Numbered from the stretch's first letter, positions 54,098 to 62,901 are shown. The stretch: DNA of 64,000 nt from Bog-756 sp963741055 (GCA_963741055.1 CAVUGU010000009.1:186001-250000), one strand, 5' to 3'. Notes: generated by a model not told the origin, from the sequence alone. Translations and numbers: made by a program.

Positions 54098-54700
54098 CTA
54101 CTGCGGCAGCGCCGGCGCGTCTGCAGACGGCACCAGATACCCGGTGACCCAGACGGTCGCCTCCATCCCTTGCGCGGATGCGGAGATCGTGTAGCCGCTC
54201 GGGATCACATAGCCCGGAGGGAGAGGAATGGTGACGTTACCCACCAGACCGGCCGGTGCTACTGCGGCGGCAAATTGCACACCCTCGCCGCAACCACTAG
54301 TAGGACCGCTGGGGGAGTCGGCGTGCAGAAAGATCTCGCTGTCCGATGTCGTGCCCGTCGGATAGGCACTGGTGCCGTCGGCTCCAGTGACGGTCACCTG
54401 CACTTGCTTCACCACCAGTGCCTGGCCCGACGGGATCGCGCTCCCGATGTTCTCGCAGTCCGTGCCACCTGCAGTTGCCAGCACACCGTGGAAGTACTCC
54501 TGGTAGGAGGGCGGGGGTGCTTCGGTCGTAAGCAGTTGCTGCGCCGCCGTGACATTAGCCTTGTTGGCATTCGCCCCCTCGATGCCGACGAATTTCAGCA
54601 CTCCACCGGCGGCAGCCACCGACGTGGGAACAACCAGCGCTGTGACAGCGACGCCGACGACGAACCAGCCGAACTTCGGCATGCTCTTGAACTTGGACAT
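54098..54700 (-). CDS. Secreted protein of unknown function, 200 aa
   Basis: Signal peptide seen: basic MSKFKSMPKFG, hydrophobic WFVVGVAVTALVVPTSVAAA, then AGGVLKF. The mature part is Gly/Thr/Pro-rich and beta-like (VVKQVQVTVTGADGTSAYPT, NVTIPLPPGYVIPSGYTISA). One Cys pair (TDCENIG, SGCGEG) may form a disulfide. AGGGAGGG precedes the ATG. It resembles small extracellular beta-sandwich proteins, no family named. It sits inside the tRNA-Val element. Confidence 0.72.
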   Translation of the reverse strand: MSKFKSMPKFGWFVVGVAVTALVVPTSVAAAGGVLKFVGIEGANANKANVTAAQQLLTTEAPPPSYQEYFHGVLATAGGTDCENIGSAIPSGQALVVKQVQVTVTGADGTSAYPTGTTSDSEIFLHADSPSGPTSGCGEGVQFAAAVAPAGLVGNVTIPLPPGYVIPSGYTISASAQGMEATVWVTGYLVPSADAPALPQ

Positions 54701-55210
54701 GTTGCCCTCCCTTGTACTGCTGCTGGGAGGAAGCCAAGACCGCTGTGCTCCGCCAGCAGATCAGTGTTGTTTGGTCTGAGTCATCTTGACCCGATCCCGC
54801 ACCGAGCGCATCGGCAACCGGATGCTTGAGTTGGCGTTACTTCACTCTGTGACAATCGTGGCGACGGCCGTGAGCCTGCGGGAATCGCTGGCGGGCGACG
54901 CTCGTGCCTTCCCCGGCGGGAAGCGTTATCGGCGTACCCTACTTATGCCGATCAGCGACGCTCGATAACTGACCTACTCCCGGCGATCTGGGGCCCCTAC
55001 CCGGCGACGCTCCTATCACTTGTCAAGGCGGTATTTGGTCTTCAGGGTGCAAACAGCGGGCAGAACAATGATGAGTCACTCGATCTCGAGGACAAGCTCC
55101 TATCAAGCCACGCGTTGCACTTTGGTCCCGGACCAGGGGTCGGCGGGTCGCCGGAAAGTCAGCCCAGAGGACGACAGTTAGGGGGTGAGCCAGACCCCTG
55201 GTCGCGGTCT
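54701..55210 (+). other. Intergenic stretch with element R9
   Basis: About 510 bp. It contains R9 and, before it, GTTATCG (54929-54935) which pairs with CGATAAC (54963-54969) as an inverted repeat. No gene is supported; a 60-codon frame ending in R9 has no start signal. Confidence 0.45.
54962..55002 (+). repeat. Dispersed element R9
   Basis: GATAACTGACCTACTCCCGG then CGATCTGGGGCCCCTACCCG. One of the closest copies to the consensus. Confidence 0.72.
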
Positions 55211-56441
55211 TCAGCCGCGAGGCAGGTAGCGGTAGACCTCGCGGGCGACGTAGCGCTTCAAGAGTCGAATGATCTCGTGCTTGGGTCGGCCTTCCTGCAC
55301 CTTGCGGGTGAAGTAGGCCCTCGTCTCAGGGTGGTGGGCGATGCGCACCATCACGATGCGCCAGAGCGCGGAGTTGGCTTGCCGGTCGCCGGCATGATCG
55401 ACTCGGACCCGCCCGGAGGTCTTCCCGGAGCCGGCTGGGATGGGCGACACCCCGCACAGATGCGCCCAGGCGGGTTCTGAGTGCAGACGTTCGGCGTTGT
55501 CCCCGGCACAGACCACCAATGCGGCCGCGGTGTCGGGTCCGACTCCGAAGCGGTCGAGGAGCTCAGGACAGTGCCCCTTCAAGAGTGCTTCGATCCGTGC
55601 GTCGAGTTCGGCCAGCTCGTCGTCGAGGCCTTGGATCCGACCGGCGAGCGAAGACAGTGAGGCCTTGGTCGCGTTCAATACGAGATCGCCGCTACGTGTC
55701 GGACGCAGCCGGCCCGCCTCGGTGGTGAGTCGATGTACGGTCAGATTCCGCAGGCGGCTCCGCAGCTGGTCGGGGGCAGTGACGATCAGCTGGCGCATCT
55801 GGACGACCGCGGCGGTGCGGGCCACTCTCCCCGAGCGCTTGGCGACGACGAGGGCCCGGATCCCCTCGACGGCACCGTCTTTGGACTTGGCGACGCTCTT
55901 CGCCTTTCCCCCGAGGGCCGCCCGGGCCGCCTCGATGGCGTCGAGAGGATCGGACTTGCCACTGCGGCGCCGTTCTTCCCGGTTGGGGCGATTCACCTCG
56001 ATCACCGCGACGCCCGCGGTGCGCAAGAACTTCGAGAGCCCCGCCCCGTAGGAGCCGGTGCCCTCGATGCCAACCTTCCTCACCTCTCCGAAGGACCGGA
56101 GCCAAGACAGAAGCTCCTGGTAGCCCGTTGGCGTGGTCGGAAAAGCGGCGGTCCCGAACAGGCCACCGATCGGATCCAGTGCAGCGGCGACATGGACGTC
56201 GAGGTGGGTATCGACACCACCGGTGACACCCCGCGCAGCTTCTACGATGGTCATGGCCATCCCTTCTTTCCTTAAGCGGTTGAGGGATGGCACGGCCGTT
56301 CCGGATCGGAGTGACGGGCGGTCCGAGTTGTGTCAGCAACCCGGGCCAATCACCCTCTTTCGAGACGGGGCGTGCCGTTCCCGTGACTGTGCTCTTGAAC
56401 TTATTGAGGGTCGGCGACGAAGCGGTGGACCCTCAGCCCAG
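55159..56441 (-). mobile_element. IS110-family insertion sequence
   Basis: One transposase gene with 9-bp identical ends TCAGCCCAG at 55159-55167 and 56433-56441, spanning about 1.28 kb, normal for IS110. There are no terminal inverted repeats, as expected. The 139 bp between the transposase start and the right-hand TCAGCCCAG copy (56294-56432) is the position of the guide (bridge) RNA in IS110-group elements. The exact ends are inferred. The site joins two parts of a dispersed element if the IS is removed. Confidence 0.65.
55211..56260 (-). CDS. IS110-family transposase
   Basis: 349 residues from ATG 56260 (56293 and 56254 are other starts; AAGGAAAG lies upstream). N-terminal DEDD RuvC-like domain: VTGGVDTHLDVHVAAALDPI, VGIEGTGSYGAGLSKFL and KSDPLDAIEAARAALG. 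C-terminal Ser domain with AAALVVCAGDN, LCGVSPIPAGSGKTSGRVRV and HAGDRQANSALWRIVMVRI (the reactive Ser lies in this region). It excises and inserts DNA with a bridge RNA. The frame is complete. Confidence 0.95.
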   Translation of the reverse strand: MAMTIVEAARGVTGGVDTHLDVHVAAALDPIGGLFGTAAFPTTPTGYQELLSWLRSFGEVRKVGIEGTGSYGAGLSKFLRTAGVAVIEVNRPNREERRRSGKSDPLDAIEAARAALGGKAKSVAKSKDGAVEGIRALVVAKRSGRVARTAAVVQMRQLIVTAPDQLRSRLRNLTVHRLTTEAGRLRPTRSGDLVLNATKASLSSLAGRIQGLDDELAELDARIEALLKGHCPELLDRFGVGPDTAAALVVCAGDNAERLHSEPAWAHLCGVSPIPAGSGKTSGRVRVDHAGDRQANSALWRIVMVRIAHHPETRAYFTRKVQEGRPKHEIIRLLKRYVAREVYRYLPRG

Positions 56442-56515
56442 TGTCATTGTTCGGGGGCAGTTCGGGCAGGGACTCCTGGCTGGTTGCAATCGCTTCGGCA
56501 CTTCTCGCAGATCGG

Positions 56516-58924
56516 TCACTCTGACAGCGCGTGAGCCGCCTGACCATGCTGCTCAGCAGTGTGCACATCCAGTTCGTCCTGGTCAGTTAGATGTGGAGTG
56601 ATGTCGAACACCACCCTCTTGACCGTGCCCGTGAATGCGAACGGCTTTTTGTCCTCGTAGGAGCGGTCCACGACGCCGCCGTTGTCGCGCCCGATGTCCA
56701 TGCCGGCATACCCGGAGAACCGGATAGGCACGGTGTAGTCCATTCGCCCCTTACCGACTTCTCGATCGTTGACGAAGAGGGACACGTCGCCCCCAGTGGC
56801 CGGCTTTGCCTCGTCGGCTGCGAACTCCATTCGCGCGGTGACCTCACCCGGCGGAAGTACCTCATCGGCGACCTGCTTGTAGACGAACACGCCCATCATC
56901 GAATAGGTGTGCGTGAGCTTGCCGTCCTCGACGAAGAGCGTGAATCCGCCGAGGTGGTCCGCTTCGGCCACGATCACACCCTCGGCACCGGCCTCGGGCA
57001 CGACCAGTTCGGCGGTGATCGTGTAGGAGCGGTTGTAGATCCTCGGGATCATGCCGGGCATCACGTTTTGGACGTCACCCCGATACTCGAACGTCGTCTC
57101 TTTCGGGATGGGAGGCACGATGCCGAAGAATGCCGAGAGGGCAGCGAGCAGCGGCAACACCTTGTATCGCTCCGCCTCCTCCCAGAACAGGTCCTTCAGC
57201 TCCTCCACCTTGTCGGGATGGTCGGCGGCAAGGTCCTTCGCCTGCGAGAAGTCGTCGGGCAGGTAGTAGAGCTCGGCCGGGCCCACGTCCGGGTCCCAGA
57301 CGCCCGGGGCGTAGGGACCAAGAGCCTCGGGGGAGAGCTCCCAGGGGATGCGCTCGGTCTTCATTGCGAGCCACCAGCCGTCCTTGTACATGCCCCGGTT
57401 GCCGAGGGTCTCGAAGTACTGCTGCGTGCGGTGCTCGGGGGCAGCGCCGTCGGTCAAGGACGCGGTGAACGGCTTCCCGTGCATTGGTTCCTGCTGGATC
57501 CCGTCGACCGTCTCGGGCTCGGGAATACCGGCCACGTCGAGAATGGTCGGAGCCACGTCGATCACGTGAGCAAACTGAGAGCGAAGGCCACCCGTGTCCG
57601 TGATGCGACGAGGCCAGTGCACGACCATCGGGTTGCGGGTCCCGCCGAGGTGGGAGCCCACCTGCTTGCCCCACTGGAAGGGAGTGGCCCCGGCCCACGC
57701 CCACCCGGCCGAGTAGTGGGGGTCCATGATGGGGCCGCCCCATTGATCGAGCCCGCCGTACAGTTCGGAGAGCTGGAGCTGGTTCTCTTCGGTCAGAGGG
57801 ATGCCATTCTGCATGGTGAGTTCGTTGAACGAACCGGTAATGGTTCCCTCCATGCTGGCCCCGTTGTCGCCCCAGATCCACACGATGAGGGTGTCGTCGA
57901 GCTCACCGAGATCTTCGATCGCGTCGACCACTCGCCCAACGTTGTAGTCCGCATTCTCCGAGTACCCGGCGTAGACCTCCATCTGGCGGACGTAGAACGC
58001 CTTCAGGTGGTCGGGGACGGCGTCCCACGCGGGGAACGCTTCGTTGCGGGGGGTGAGCTGAGTGTCGGCTGGGATCACCCCGAGCTCCTTTTGGCGAGTG
58101 AACGTCTCCTCGCGCAGCTTGTCCCAACCCTGGTCGAACGCCCCCCTGTACTTGTCGGCCCACGTCTTGGTGACGTGGTGAGGCGCATGGCTGCAGCCGG
58201 TCGAAAAGTAGGCGAAGAAGGGCTTGTGCGCGTCCTGGGCCCGGATCCCGTGCAACCACTCGATGGTCCGATCGGCCATCGCGTCGGGGAAGTAGAACGG
58301 GTCGTCCTCGTTGTAGAAGCTGTCATCAGTGCCGATGATCTTCTGGTTCTCGGCCAGGCAGGGGTCCCACTGGCTCGAGCCGCCGCCCAGAATTCCGTAG
58401 AAGTAATCGAAGCCCCAGCCGTTCGGCCAGCGGTCGAACGGACCGGCGGGACCCTGTTGGCCGTCGGGCGTCAGGTGCCACTTTCCGAAGATCCCGGTGC
58501 TATAGCCGTTGTCCCGGAGAATCCGAGGGAGCGGCGCGCAGTCGCGAGGCAGGATCGCCGAGTATCCCGGGAAGCCACCCGCGAACTCACCGATCGAGCC
58601 GAAGCCCACTGCATGGTTGTTCCGCCCGGTCATCAGCGAAGCGCGGGTCGGCGAACACAACGCGGTCACATGGAACCGGTTGTAGCGGAGCCCCCCACTC
58701 GCAACACGGGTGTAGTTGGGCGTCTGGATCGGGCCTCCGAAGGTGCTCGGATTCCCGAACCCGGCGTCGTCGATGAGGACCAGCAGCACGTTCGGTGCGC
58801 CCTCAGGTGGTACCGGATGGCTGATCAGGTTCCAGTCGGGCTGCGATTCGGCCAGCGTCTTGCCCGCCACACCGGAGAACGACGGCCGGCGAATCGGGAG
58901 ATGGCCTCGATCGACGTCACTCAT
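56516..58924 (-). CDS. Arylsulfatase (formylglycine type), 802 aa
   Basis: Type I sulfatase: VLLVLIDDAGFGNPSTFGGP (metal Asp pair), the maturation motif LCSPTRASLMTGRNNH with C-x-P-x-R whose Cys becomes formylglycine, IFGKWHLTPDG, IVWIWGDNGA and GSHLGGTRNPMVVHWPRRI. Very long C-terminal part with a beta-sandwich-like region. No signal peptide, so cytoplasmic as read. GAGGAGGG precedes ATG 58924. A long antisense frame covering it is a shadow. It is the main metabolic cargo of the island. Confidence 0.95.
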   Translation of the reverse strand: MSDVDRGHLPIRRPSFSGVAGKTLAESQPDWNLISHPVPPEGAPNVLLVLIDDAGFGNPSTFGGPIQTPNYTRVASGGLRYNRFHVTALCSPTRASLMTGRNNHAVGFGSIGEFAGGFPGYSAILPRDCAPLPRILRDNGYSTGIFGKWHLTPDGQQGPAGPFDRWPNGWGFDYFYGILGGGSSQWDPCLAENQKIIGTDDSFYNEDDPFYFPDAMADRTIEWLHGIRAQDAHKPFFAYFSTGCSHAPHHVTKTWADKYRGAFDQGWDKLREETFTRQKELGVIPADTQLTPRNEAFPAWDAVPDHLKAFYVRQMEVYAGYSENADYNVGRVVDAIEDLGELDDTLIVWIWGDNGASMEGTITGSFNELTMQNGIPLTEENQLQLSELYGGLDQWGGPIMDPHYSAGWAWAGATPFQWGKQVGSHLGGTRNPMVVHWPRRITDTGGLRSQFAHVIDVAPTILDVAGIPEPETVDGIQQEPMHGKPFTASLTDGAAPEHRTQQYFETLGNRGMYKDGWWLAMKTERIPWELSPEALGPYAPGVWDPDVGPAELYYLPDDFSQAKDLAADHPDKVEELKDLFWEEAERYKVLPLLAALSAFFGIVPPIPKETTFEYRGDVQNVMPGMIPRIYNRSYTITAELVVPEAGAEGVIVAEADHLGGFTLFVEDGKLTHTYSMMGVFVYKQVADEVLPPGEVTARMEFAADEAKPATGGDVSLFVNDREVGKGRMDYTVPIRFSGYAGMDIGRDNGGVVDRSYEDKKPFAFTGTVKRVVFDITPHLTDQDELDVHTAEQHGQAAHALSE

Positions 58925-59488
58925 GGCTCGGCCCTCCTCTACCTCGGGATCGTTGCCGCTTGGCGACCTAGGTCTCGGAGCTGGGCGTGACCAGTCGCCC
59001 TCTGAAGCACGATAATCCGAACCGACCGTCAGCGACTTCGCCGGTCGACTCAGGTCGGCCGCGGCGGGGATCGTCGTTCTGGCTTCATCGCCCGCCCCCT
59101 GGAGAATCGCTGACAGGGGTGCCCCAGTCGGTAGGGGGCAGGCAAGACACGAGCGCCGGAGTGGCCGAGCGATCGGAATCCACTGGAGGAGCTCCGAAGA
59201 ATTCCCAGCCTCAATGCATCGACCCAATCACTGTCTCGCGGATCGAAAGCCGATTGACAAGGCTGCGTCGGTGAAGATACTTGTCGACGACGATCAATCG
59301 CTGTCCGAGTTGTGCGAGCTGGAAAGGAGACAATCACCCTCGGTGACATCATCCAGGGCGGCCTGGAATTCGTCCTGCAAATCATCGTCGGTCAAAGCGG
59401 CGAAACAGCCCGCGACCTTCAGGTGTGATCTGCGGGTCACCCGTCCGCCGGAGACGATGGCGCTCCTCGTCCAGCTCCTCTTTGAGGC
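58925..59488 (+). other. Intergenic stretch with possible response-regulator fragment
   Basis: 564 bp between sulfatase and integrase. In one + frame from about 59272, KILVDDDQSLSELCELERRQ resembles the first strand and acidic pocket of a receiver domain, then similarity ends. No other gene is supported. Confidence 0.4.
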
Positions 59489-60639
59489 TCACGACCCCCA
59501 TTGTCCCGCAACCTCTCCCGTTCCGGTGCGCTGGGTCCCCCTCATGGGCCGGTGGTATTCCTCAAGTGCCGCAGCAGCCTGGCGGTCGGCGGACTCCGGC
59601 ACGTGGGCGTAGAGCTCCATCTTCAGCTTGGACGTGGCATGGCCTGCCCGGCCCTGCATCACCCGGGGGTGCACACCCGCGTCGACCATGGCCGTGATCG
59701 CGACATGCCGGAGACCGTGGAAGGTAAGTGACGGATCAAGCCCGGCCTTCCGTACGGCCGGGGCGAAGACTCGCTCGGCGAACCGGCGTCGGAGCACTCC
59801 CCCACGCGCCCCGACGAAGACGAGAGCATCGGGATCGCCCTGGACGTCTGCCCGGTGAACGGACAGGTGATCGGCGAGCGCTTCGATCAGGAACGCCGGC
59901 GTTGCCATCGTTCTCAGGCTCGAGCGGGTCTTCGCCTCGGTGACCAGCCGCAGCTGCCCTCCAACCTCCTCGACCGTCTGAGCGACCGTGACGGTCCGGC
60001 GAAGGAAGTCGACGTCTCGCACCCGGAGCCCGACCGCCTCGCCCCATCGCAAGCCGAGCACGCCGGCGACAAGGATCAATGCCCGGTAGCGAGACGGGAC
60101 GGCATCGGCAAGCTGGTCGAGCTCGACGGGGCTGAGGACGACCCGGTCGGGCGGTCGCACCCTCGGCAGCGCAACTTTCCGGCACGGGGATCGACCCAAT
60201 AGATCTCCATGCACCGCCGCGTTGAACACAGCTCGCAGAGCCGAGAAGTCCCGAGCGACCGTCGCGGGTGCCGCAACCCGGGACCGGGCGTCCACGGCAG
60301 CCTGCACGTGCATGGGGGTGATCGCCGCGAGTGGCCGGGGCCCAGGTCGGGCAGGAACACTGCGAGCGCCTGGCGGTCTCGCACCACGCTATTGAGCCGT
60401 TTGTCCGGCCGTTCCAGCCACTGATCGCACCACTCGGCGAACGCGATCCGTCCGCTTCGCGGGTCAATGAACGTCCCTCTGGCCATGTCCGCCTCCACCG
60501 ATGCCAGGAACAGCGACGCATCCGCCTTCGCCTTGTACGTGATCGGCGCCGGCACCATCCTGCCGGCCGCATCCGGATACCGGGCCTGCCACCTTCGCGA
60601 CGGCAGCTTGCGAATCGACCCGAACTGGCGCTTGCTCAT
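59489..60639 (-). pseudogene. Tyrosine recombinase (integrase), one frameshift as read
   Basis: About 384 residues after correction. The N-terminal arm-binding part is FGSIRKLPSRRWQARYPDAA, then core-binding part VARDFSALRAVFNAAVHGDL, and the catalytic domain: LGLRWGEAVGL (Arg), FHGLRHVAITAMV (His-x-x-Arg), GHATSKLKMELYAHV (His and nucleophile Tyr). A one-base gap at GGCCCCGG near 60345 shifts the frame after FLPDLGP. Sits beside tRNA-Val and would integrate the island at 61313-61365. It is a phage/island type, not IntI. Confidence 0.85.
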
Positions 60640-61312
60640 GAGGACCTCCACAACCGACGACACCTGGCTTGCCGGCTGTCGTCACGAACCATCCTTCTTG
60701 TGGGCTGTGTCACCCGCCGCCTTGGCCGCCTCTGCGGCCGGCAGCCGCCCGGCGGCCGGCGGCGTCGCTCATCCCCCGAAGAAACTGTGTGTCCTGTCCG
60801 GCCAGCGGACCCCGACGTCCGGCGTCGGACGTCCATGCACGTCGACGGACGTTTCCACTCTGAGCGGTGTCGTGCCGGGCCTGAACTCGCAGGGTCGGTC
60901 AGCGCCGAGGCGGCAGTGCAGACGGAAGCGCAGGTGGGAGTGCAGGTGGGGGGTGTGTGACAACCTTCTTTACAAAGATCAAGGAAGTCTCGCACGTTCG
61001 ATCTGTCGCCCATCTGCGAGCTGTGCTCTCCCGAACTCCGACTCGCGACAGCCTCTGGCGCCGCCGGGGCGCCTACGGCGTCCTGACGTTCCCATAGAAC
61101 ACTCGGGCGAAGTCGGACTGCTGCTCGATGACACGAGGGGACGACCGTCGACACGCAACGGCATCGTCGTTCTCGCCGAGAAGCTTACGCTCGCAACAGT
61201 CGTGCCAGATCCGTGCCAGATGCAGTGGCAAATAGTGGTGACAAACGGGCGCGAACTGTAACCAACGGCAATTGCGAACACCGCCCTTGGCCAGGGCAAT
61301 CGAGGTGAAGGG
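60640..61312 (+). other. Integrase-tRNA intergenic stretch with candidate arm sites
   Basis: 673 bp. CGTGCCAGAT occurs at 61201-61210 and again at 61212-61221, 11 bp apart, echoing the pair near the left end. I see no excisionase gene. The rest is GC-rich without a supported frame. Confidence 0.5.
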
Positions 61313-61365
61313 CTGGTGGGCGTTGGGCGACTTGAACGCCCGACCTCAGCCGTGTGAAGGCTGCG
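61313..61365 (+). repeat. Right attachment repeat inside tRNA-Val
   Basis: 53 bp identical to 50951-51003; covers the tRNA 3' end and anticodon arm, so integration restores the tRNA. Confidence 0.9.
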
Positions 61366-61390
61366 CTCTGACCAACTGAGCTAAACGCCC
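61314..61390 (-). tRNA. tRNA-Val (anticodon CAC), 77 nt including encoded CCA
   Basis: Read on the minus strand: acceptor GGGCGTT pairs with AACGCCC, D-arm in TAGCTCAGTTGGTCAGAGC, anticodon stem CAGCC/GGCTG with loop TTCACAC (anticodon CAC, codon GUG), T-loop GTTCAAGTC and a terminal ACCA. All arms fold. It is the target of the adjacent integrative element. Confidence 0.96.
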
Positions 61391-61479
61391 GAACCGAGTA
61401 TCGCTGCCACCGACTTCAGCAACGACCAGTGGGACATGGTAGCCCTGGCTCCCCGTCGCCACGCCGCCGGGCGGAAGGC

Positions 61480-62901
61480 TCACGCAGCCGGAGAGCCGGG
61501 GAACGGCGCGAGATTGTCGAATCCGAGTGCTTGCTCCAGTGCCGCCGCAGAACGGAGCACGACCAGGTCGCCGTGCTGAGGACCGACCAACTGGATGCCG
61601 ACCGGCAAGCCGAGCGAGGTGGTGCCGGCACAGACGGTCGCGGCCGGCGAGCGCGTCATGTTGAACGGATAGGTGAGCTTGACCCAGTTGTAGTCCTCCT
61701 TCCCGTTGATCAGCGCCGATCCGCCGAGGCTCCGCGGTGGCGGTGCCGCGGCCACGGTGGGCGTCATCAGAAGACGGACGTTCCGGAACAACTCGACCAG
61801 GCGGACGTTGAGCAGATGGCAGGCGTCCTCGGCCTTCACCATGTCGACCGCACTCGTCTTGGCGGCACCGTCGATGACCATCCGCAGGATCGGATCCACC
61901 TCCTCCCAGGCCGGTGTGCCCCGGATGGCGCCGTGGGTTCGGAGGTTGTACGCGCCGGTCAGCACGAGCCAGTCGTCGAGCGGGTCCCTCTCGAAAACCG
62001 TGTCCACCTCGACGATCTCGGTACCGAGCGACGCCATGACCTCGACCGCCCGAGCACAGATCGCGCGAACCTCGTCGTCGATCTCTGCGTAACCGAGCGT
62101 CGGCGACCACGCGACCCGCCGCGGTGGCCGTGGGTCCTCGAGCACCGCCAGCCACGGCGCCTCGGGACGCGGCAGCGAGCGCAGATCGCTCGGATCCGGT
62201 CCGACCACGACGTCGAGCGCCGCCACCACGTCGGAGAGTCGGCGAGCCATCGGCCCCTTCGTCGAGAGGTGATGCCAATCGGGCGGCGTTTCGCCACCGC
62301 TCGGAACCCGGCCGAGCGACGGCTTCATGCCAGATAGGCCACAGCACGACGACGGGATGCGGATCGATCCGCCTCCGTCGGATCCGGTGGCCAGCGGCAC
62401 CATGCCGGCTGCGATCGCCGCGGCGCTCCCACCGGACGAGCCGCCCGCGGTGTGCTCGAGGTTCCAGGGGTTCACCGTCGGCCCGAAGACGACGTTGTCG
62501 GTGTCCGCCTTCCACCCGAGCTCTGGTGTGTTGGTCTTGCCGACCACTACGCACCCCGCGGCCACCAGGCGCGCGACCAGAGCCGAGTTGGCGCTCTCCG
62601 GCCCACCGGCGGCAAAGGCCTTCGAGCCGCGTGTGGTGATGTAACCCGCGGCGTCCTCCAGGTCCTTGACGCCGATCGGAATCCCGGCAAAAGGCCCCGG
62701 GTCCACTCCGGACGCGATCCGGTCGTCGACAACTGTCGCGGCGGAACGCGCCCCTTCGGCGTCCACCGCGACGAACGCATTGATCGTCGGGTTGTGCGCC
62801 TCGATCTGCTGGAGCGCGTGGCCGACCACGTCGCTCGCGCTGAGCTCACCCTCGCGCACTCGGCGCGCCAGCCCGATCACTGACTCGGTCCGGAAGTCCA
62901 C
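61480..62901 (-). CDS. Amidase-signature family amidase
   Basis: 473 residues from GTG 62901 (VDFRTESVIGLARRVREGEL). Ser-cisSer-Lys triad: Lys in GIPIGVKDLEDAAG, cis-Ser in AGGSSGGSAAAIAAG and nucleophile Ser in ATGSDGGGSIRIPSS. It hydrolyses amides; substrates vary from glutamyl-tRNA (GatA) to nitrile products, and no GatB/C is here, so a small-molecule amidase is likely. The upstream longer frame (to 63132) overlaps the divergent VOC gene. Chromosomal flank of the island. Confidence 0.92.
   Translation of the reverse strand: MDFRTESVIGLARRVREGELSASDVVGHALQQIEAHNPTINAFVAVDAEGARSAATVVDDRIASGVDPGPFAGIPIGVKDLEDAAGYITTRGSKAFAAGGPESANSALVARLVAAGCVVVGKTNTPELGWKADTDNVVFGPTVNPWNLEHTAGGSSGGSAAAIAAGMVPLATGSDGGGSIRIPSSCCGLSGMKPSLGRVPSGGETPPDWHHLSTKGPMARRLSDVVAALDVVVGPDPSDLRSLPRPEAPWLAVLEDPRPPRRVAWSPTLGYAEIDDEVRAICARAVEVMASLGTEIVEVDTVFERDPLDDWLVLTGAYNLRTHGAIRGTPAWEEVDPILRMVIDGAAKTSAVDMVKAEDACHLLNVRLVELFRNVRLLMTPTVAAAPPPRSLGGSALINGKEDYNWVKLTYPFNMTRSPAATVCAGTTSLGLPVGIQLVGPQHGDLVVLRSAAALEQALGFDNLAPFPGSPAA

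Larger units (their letters stand above)
50951..61365 (+). mobile_element. Integrative element of about 10.4 kb at tRNA-Val
   Basis: A 53-bp exact repeat at 50951-51003 and 61313-61365 bounds the element. The right copy is part of an intact tRNA-Val; the left is an orphan 3' part. A tyrosine recombinase gene (59489-60639) is next to the tRNA, as in tRNA-targeting islands. Cargo: AbrB-PIN pair, several orphan genes, a secreted protein, an IS110 transposase and a sulfatase. No conjugation or phage structural gene is seen, so it is either a simple genomic island or a mobilisable remnant. The integrase is frameshifted as read. Confidence 0.85.

Noticed and set aside
39172..56460. Classical attC sites of a class 1-type integron
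   Set aside because: No RYYYAAC/GTTRRRY pair at proper spacing in the copies, so I only call them element copies.
56591..58990. A 799-codon frame opposite the sulfatase
   Set aside because: Shadow of a well conserved sulfatase; no domain seen.
59489..60639. Integron integrase IntI driving the array
   Set aside because: It sits at tRNA-Val with matching att repeats and lacks any insert recognisable as IntI-specific.
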